Positions 59,094 to 64,000 of a DNA stretch of 64,000 nucleotides are shown one piece after another. A program made the translations under genes and the position numbers. The notes under the pieces were generated by a model, which was not told the DNA's origin, did no database searches, and saw only the letters and a program-made list of their open reading frames with translations. The stretch lies in the NCBI GenBank assembly GCA_020698575.1, contig CM036240.1, forward strand, positions 17,416,211 through 17,480,210. The letters run 5' to 3'. Within the stretch, counting starts at the first letter, position 1. Every line of letters begins with the position of its first letter. This stretch comes from Bostrychus sinensis. Lineage: Eukaryota > Chordata > Actinopteri > Gobiiformes > Eleotridae.

Positions 59094-61267
59094 GCTCACA
59101 TTGTCTTAAATGCTTAGTCAGTCGGAAGGACTGGCAGCCCTCCAAGTACTCGCGGATTTGCAGCGAGCATTTTTTACAAGGTAAGATTCACGTTCACACT
59201 CACACTTAATTAATGTAATGATATAGACACCAAATATTAAATTCTAACCAGGGCCGTACCCAGGATTTTAGAAATACTGAGGTCCATCATGGTGACGGCC
59301 AGTTTACTATTTATTTAGACCTGGTTTAGTCCGGTTTGGTTCTTGTTTAGTCCTGGTTTAGCCTTGGTTTTGTCCTGTCTTTTTCCTAAATAAGTCCAGG
59401 TTTAGATTTTTTTTTTTTTTTCTGGTTTAGACCTGGTTTAGACCTGGTTTAGTCCTTGTTTAGTCCTGGTTACCCCTTTTTTAGTCCTTGTTTGGTCCTT
59501 GTTTGGTCCTTGTTTAGTTTAGTGAATCACAACCCTCACAGCCTCATCTATGTGTCATCTGCATCTAAAACAAGTGGTTGTTGCAGACAGAGCAATATAA
59601 ATCCATAGATAATCATGCAAAAAGGAAATTATGTGATGTTTATTTCCACCTTTTTGATATCTGAAGGCATTATTGTACTTGCACTGCACAAAATAGTGCT
59701 GCACTTATTTTACCTGTATATTTTTGATTACAGTTTATGGTTAACCCATAATTCAAACTCAAGTGTTGAACTCACTTTCACCTGAGATTGAATAACAAGT
59801 AAACTGACTAATCAGAATAATACAGGCATCATTTTAGCAGCACTATTTCAGTAAGTGCAAGTACCCAAATTCTAAGCAATGTCTGACCCTGTGTTAACTT
59901 AAATGAAACACTGATGGTGGCTTAAAGTGTCTGTTAAATGCTTAGATGGCAGTTGCTGATCAATTTACGGATTTCTTTTACCAGGACAGAAGAGTGATGA
60001 CCCCTTGTCACCCGATTATGTGCCATCTGTTTTTGCACACACCAAGTCCCCTGCAAAAAGGCGAGCCCTGGGAAGTCTACAAAAGTACAACGTGAGAGAG
60101 GCAATGAAGAAAAAAAAGAGGCAACAGTCATCCAGATGCGAAGCTGCCAGAACACTCCTCAATCTATCAGCTGAGATGACAGGGCCAGTGTTAGTTGAGG
60201 CTAATGAGGATACTGAAAATGACGCTAGTGTCTGTGAAACAAATTCAGATTGTGAAGTAATGTGCCAAACAGACCTGACTTCAAAACACATCGAATCACT
60301 TCAGTGTGAGTGTCAGCTACTCCGGAGTGAGACTTTTGTACTGAAAGAGAAGCTAATCTCAGATCTTCTTGACCAAAGAAGTTTTGAAAATAAAGACAAG
60401 CTAAAAACTCTTACAGGACTACACAACTATCAAGTGTTTATGGCAGTGCTTGACCTTGTAAAGCCAACCCTCAAAGACACTACAAACTTGACCTCCTTTC
60501 AACAGCTACTTTTAACTTTAATGAGACTCAGAGTTAACTTACCCGTTTCATTTTTATCCTACCTATTTGGTGTTCACAGCTCTACCATTTCCAGAGTTTT
60601 TACAAATGTAATTAATGTTCTGAATGAGATCTTAGTTCCAGTGTGTGTGTTATGGCCTAAGAGAGAACATGTCCAAACATCTATGCCCATGTGTTTCAGG
60701 AAATCATTCAACCATTGCATGTCAGTAATAGACTGTTTTGAGATAGCCATGGAAAAACCTAAAGATCTGAAGGCAAGGGCACAGACATACTCTCATTACA
60801 AGGCTCACAACACCATGAAATACCTAATAGGTATTACCCCACAAGGAGTAATCTCATTCATCTCAAAGGGGTGGGGTGGCCGGACTACGGATGCTCACAT
60901 TACAGCAAACAGTGGGTTTTTGGATAACCTCCTACCTGGAGACTTAATCCTTGCTGACCGTGGTTTCACAATTCAGAACCAAGTTGGGCTGTATTGTGCA
61001 AAGGTTGAAACACCTGCCTTTACACGGGGCAAAAAACAGCTGGGCGCTGTTGAACTAGAAGACACGCGAAAACTTGCAGGTGTCCGCATACATGTGGAGA
61101 GGGTAATTGGACAAGCACGATCCAAGTATAAAATACTACATGGACCTGTTCCCATTAGTCATCTCATGAAATCAACTGATGAAGCAGAGTACACCACTCT
61201 GGATAAAATAGTCAGAGTGGCATGTGCCCTGACAAATCTGTGCCCCTCAGTGGTGCCAATTGATTAG
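59094..61267 (+). CDS. ISL2EU/Harbinger-type DDE transposase, two visible exons
   Basis: Exon A (about 59094 or 59117 to 59180) encodes the second half of a THAP zinc finger (SRKDWQPSKYSRICSEHFLQ) and ends at a good donor (CAAG|GTAAGA). Exon B starts at 59985 after ttcttttaccag. The split codon joins in frame as LQ-G-QKSDDPLSPDYVPSVF, so the intron (804 bp) is well supported. A basic patch (MKKKKRQQ) and a helical coiled segment follow, then a helix-turn-helix (FLSYLFGVHSSTISRVF). The DDE domain has MSVIDCFEI, LILADRGFTI and HVERVIGQARSKY, holding all three acids. The stop is at 61265-61267. The first half of THAP, with two zinc cysteines, is not found, so DNA binding may be impaired. Confidence 0.85.
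59315..59525. repeat. 11-bp minisatellite '(CTGGTTTAGTC)n' in the transposase intron
   Basis: At least a dozen degenerate units such as acctggtttag, tcctggtttag, tccttgtttag and tccttgtttgg, interrupted by a T run at about 59409-59422. Confidence 0.85.
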
Positions 61268-61368
61268 CTGACGTGATCAAGTTATTTCCATACTATATCT
61301 CTACAGACGTCACTATGTGTCAATCAGTTCATCTTAAACAAAGTGTAGAGGTATCAAAGTATGTCAAC

Positions 61369-61374
61369 TTTATT
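61369..61374 (-). terminator. poly(A) signal of the YqaJ gene
   Basis: AATAAA on the minus strand, about 95 bases after the YqaJ stop codon. Confidence 0.55.
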
Positions 61375-61412
61375 TGGGTAACAATTGCAACTGTATGCAT
61401 AGAACATTCAAA

Positions 61413-61418
61413 AATAAA
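61413..61418 (+). terminator. poly(A) signal of the transposase gene
   Basis: AATAAA on the plus strand, about 146 bases after the transposase stop. It lies upstream (in the YqaJ sense) of the opposite signal, so the two mRNAs would overlap at their 3' ends. Confidence 0.55.
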
Positions 61419-61468
61419 CTTTTACATTAAAATGCTGTTGTTTTTATGTATGTCACACAACAAATATT

Positions 61469-64000
61469 TTAATATGTTGGATATTTGGACTGTGTTATAT
61501 CTGCCACTACTTTATCTGGGCATGTATATTTCTTGGCCAACAACTCAGGTAAAATGGCTGACCTATAGAAGGCCTCCACATTCTGAACTGCTTCTGTAAA
61601 AAAGTCAGCATCAGGCATAATCCTCTGCAAGAAAAAATCAGATGCAGACCACACCATGAAATCACAGTACTTTCGCCTTGTCACAAACAACTGAGCTTGG
61701 ACCTGGTAGTAGTATGCATGATCTCTGCTCAGTGCATATGAACCATTTGTGTTTTCAATGCAGAAATGCTTCTTATCTGTGGCACCAAGGACCCCGGTGT
61801 CTTTGGCACAGTTAGGACACTTAATCTCCAAAACACCTTTGCCACAACAGGCACAGGAAAGCAAGCCATCTGGAGATGCTCCAAGGTAGGGGCGGGAGGG
61901 GTCAATGTGGAGACCGGCGTCAGAAACACTCAAGTCCTGATGCTGTTGTGCAACGAAAGCCTCATACGTCTGTCTGGCTGTTTTCTCATGTTCACATCCC
62001 CATCTGACAAACAAGAAAACCAAGTTATAAAGTTGTTGCAGCACTTTGAGTACCCTTTCCATTGTATTTTTCTATAATTTCCCTATTCACTTTAAGCTCC
62101 TAATGCCAATGCCCAAAATTGGCCTGATCTTAATAGCAGATATTATTTTGCATCCTAACATGATATTGAATAACACTGTACAATTGTAACTACAGTGCAT
62201 CACACTGCTTCACAGAAAATGGACATCCCTACTTAACAGATGTGTTAAGGCTGTGCATGTAATATCAGATAAATATTAGAAATAAATGGAAAGGGAAATT
62301 TGGCTCAACATGCAGCTGGGGATACATAGATTAGGGCACTTCATGAGACTGTGGGGTGCACTCATCATTTTAGTGCCTTGATGTTGAGGTTTTAAGTGTA
62401 ACATAATAGTTCACATATAAGAATCGCACATCTATATACTTTACTCACAGTTAAAAACAGTATCTGTAATGTATGTTTGTATCATTATGTCATACATGCC
62501 TTGTTGCAACTGTCGAAAATCGGCATAGGTCAGGGTAACATATTTGCCTAATTAGTGATTTGGAAGGATTTGTGGGGTCTGTCCTTGCAGCTGACTTGAA
62601 CCTCGATGCGGTCACCCTACCAGCCCTCATGTCAAACCATAGCCTGGACTGTCCCTGTTGCCGTGTCTCTGCCTCAACATTTACTGCCTACAATATTCAA
62701 AATTACACAACATAAAATAAATGACATGGCACTTTAATGCATATTGTAGTTATAAGAGGTTAAGAGAAATTAATTTACCTGCTCTGGTGTGACTTTTATG
62801 TCAATGAATACTGCCTCACATTTCTTCACAAGGTCAGAGGCAGACAGCTTTCGGTTGTGAGGACTGTACAACTCGGTCAGAGGCTGTGGTAGACCCAGAG
62901 ACACCACCTTTGGTTGGAACTGGTTACAGTACTTTGGCAATATGCTTAGGAGACCACTCTTCTCAGAAGGGTTTGGGGCTGCATTATCCAGATCCCTATA
63001 GAATTTTTCTATGGCAGTGGTAGATGCACCTATTTTTTTTCCAGATGGACCTGTATGGCATTTGTTGTTTACACCACTATGCTTTTTTGCAGGATTTGAG
63101 AAATCAATTCCAGATCCCTCCTCATACAGTGCTTTGCCTGCTTTCACAGGAGGAAGTCCCCACTGTCTGGGCCCATCAGTGCAGCTTCTGTCTTCTAGAT
63201 GTTTTACAGCAGAGTCTAGTGCATACAGCAGAGCTGTTATGTGAGAGCACACCTCTCCCAGGCCCGCTTTACATGTACAGTGGCCGCACACTACTGTCCC
63301 ATCCTTCTTCAGAGACACCCAGGGTTTTAGTTGGGCTTCAGACAGTGACTGACTATGATGAACCTGAAATTACAAAATGTGTCATGAATAAATGACTTAG
63401 AATTTGTAATATATTTCAATATTTAGCCTTTAATGTTTGTTAATATTTTCTAATAATTATTGCTGCAGTGACACCCTAAAAGGCCATTACTTTTATGTTG
63501 TGTCTAAGAGGTCAAAACCTAAAAAAAAATGAAATCAAGCTTACTTTGTCGAATTATCAGATTGTAACTCGTGATTTAAAGTACGTGTCATAGGACATCA
63601 ATGATATTGAAAAATAACATTTAGATTACACGATAATCAACGTATGTTGTCTTACCTTTGCCATTACGAGGTACATTCCCCCGCCGTGAGCATAGCACTG
63701 CGTAGCAGTGACCCAGCCAGAGACAAAAAACTGGTAAGCGTCTAGACTTTTGTACGCTTTTAAATCAGCACCTGTGTATGGGGATACTCCATTTACAACA
63801 TAGTGGTACAGATCGTGTGGACTGAAATCAGGCAGAGACGACGATTTTGTTAAATCCGTGAAAACGGCTGGAGGCAGAAGATATGGGTCGGTATGTAACC
63901 CTGCTATTTCTTGCTTCTCTAAATACCGCTCTTTGTGAGCTCCTACAAGATGGCTGACCTCAACCGACAGCTGCACAACTTGTTTCTGACTAGAGGCGGT
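61469..64000 (-). CDS. SWIM zinc finger and YqaJ nuclease protein of the ISL2EU element, 5' end beyond the window
   Basis: Four exons join in frame: 64000-63656 (5' incomplete; LVGAHKERYLEKQEIAG and AYKSLDAYQFFVSGWV), 63363-62779, 62687-62500 and 62003-61469. Exon 2 carries the SWIM finger (VCGHCTCKAGLGEVCSHITA, C-x-C then C-x-H). Exons 3-4 carry the YqaJ exonuclease: MRAGRVTASRFKSAAR, ICYPDLCRF, WGCEHEKTARQTYEAF, then LGASPDG and VLEIKCPNC and YYYQVQAQLFV. These supply the Asp, Glu-x-Lys and Gln of the PD-(D/E)XK fold. Donors 1 and 2 are GTAAGA and GTAAAT; donor 3 must be GC (62499-62498, AAG|GCATGT), since the nearby GT would bring an immediate stop. YqaJ is related to lambda exonuclease. 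In the transposon it may process DNA ends; its role there is not established. Frame is open to the window edge, and no ATG start is visible. Confidence 0.82.

Larger units (their letters stand above)
59094..64000. mobile_element. ISL2EU-type DNA transposon (PIF/Harbinger-related), running off the window
   Basis: Two convergent genes define it: a DDE transposase with a THAP half (plus) and a SWIM plus YqaJ nuclease protein (minus). This pairing is, to my knowledge, the hallmark of ISL2EU transposons. The ends are not visible: the right end is beyond 64000 and the left end is unclear because the first THAP exon is missing, perhaps lost with the gypsy/TAAR rearrangement. Both genes are free of stops and frameshifts in what can be read. 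Confidence 0.7.

Noticed and set aside
63950..64000. A plus-strand gene starting with ATG at 63950 and leaving the window
   Set aside because: It overlaps the YqaJ first exon in antisense, and only 17 codons are visible; not enough to support.
1..64000. CRISPR arrays or prokaryotic operons
   Set aside because: The direct repeats found are microsatellites, minisatellites or transposon duplications; the gene structure with introns is eukaryotic.

Overview
The window is nuclear DNA of a ray-finned fish, probably a percomorph-type teleost. The reasons are two Rex3 (RTE-clade) LINE copies, fish-type tRNA-derived SINEs, hAT, pogo and Tc1 elements, a PNMA-like Ty3/gypsy element, an ISL2EU-type DNA transposon, and an olfactory trace-amine receptor of the teleost-specific type. 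The DNA is AT-rich, with many microsatellites. I recognise no tRNA, rRNA or other RNA gene; the tRNA-like stretches are SINE heads.

Left part (1-47.9 kb). This is a gene-poor region with no complete host gene that I can identify. It holds a LINE tail (520-966), a Tc1-like MITE (1622-2135), a 5'-truncated R4/Dong-type LINE sitting inside a TA microsatellite (3004-3792), scattered SINEs and a low-copy repeat family. It also holds a near-full-length Rex3 with a 14-bp target duplication (25984-29108), a hAT transposon nested in a pogo-like element (32312-34180 within 31903-34515), and a foldback MITE nested in another hAT (36026-36471 within 35838-36584). A 403-bp block at 37274-37676 (minus) has good splice signals and a protein-like frame with two stops, and looks like a decayed exon. 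Several stretches resemble conserved regulatory DNA, but I cannot test conservation.

Middle part (47.9-53.8 kb). A two-exon trace amine-associated receptor (TAAR) gene lies on the minus strand (47955-49349). It lacks the usual TM3 aspartate and has the TM5 aspartate, as in teleost class III TAARs; its most natural splice donor is GC rather than GT. A second, heavily deleted Rex3 (50273-53022) carries a SINE. It separates this gene from the 3' stub of another TAAR (53676-53790).

Right part (53.8-64 kb). The TAAR stub runs directly into a defective Ty3/gypsy element (53791 to about 58880, minus) whose Gag starts with a PNMA-like RNA-binding region. It has its 5' LTR and primer-binding site but no 3' LTR. 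Next comes an ISL2EU-type transposon (PIF/Harbinger-related) with two convergent, apparently undamaged genes: a DDE transposase with a THAP half-exon (plus strand) and a multi-exon SWIM zinc finger plus YqaJ nuclease protein (minus strand) that runs off the window. This gene pair is the best candidate for a working system here.
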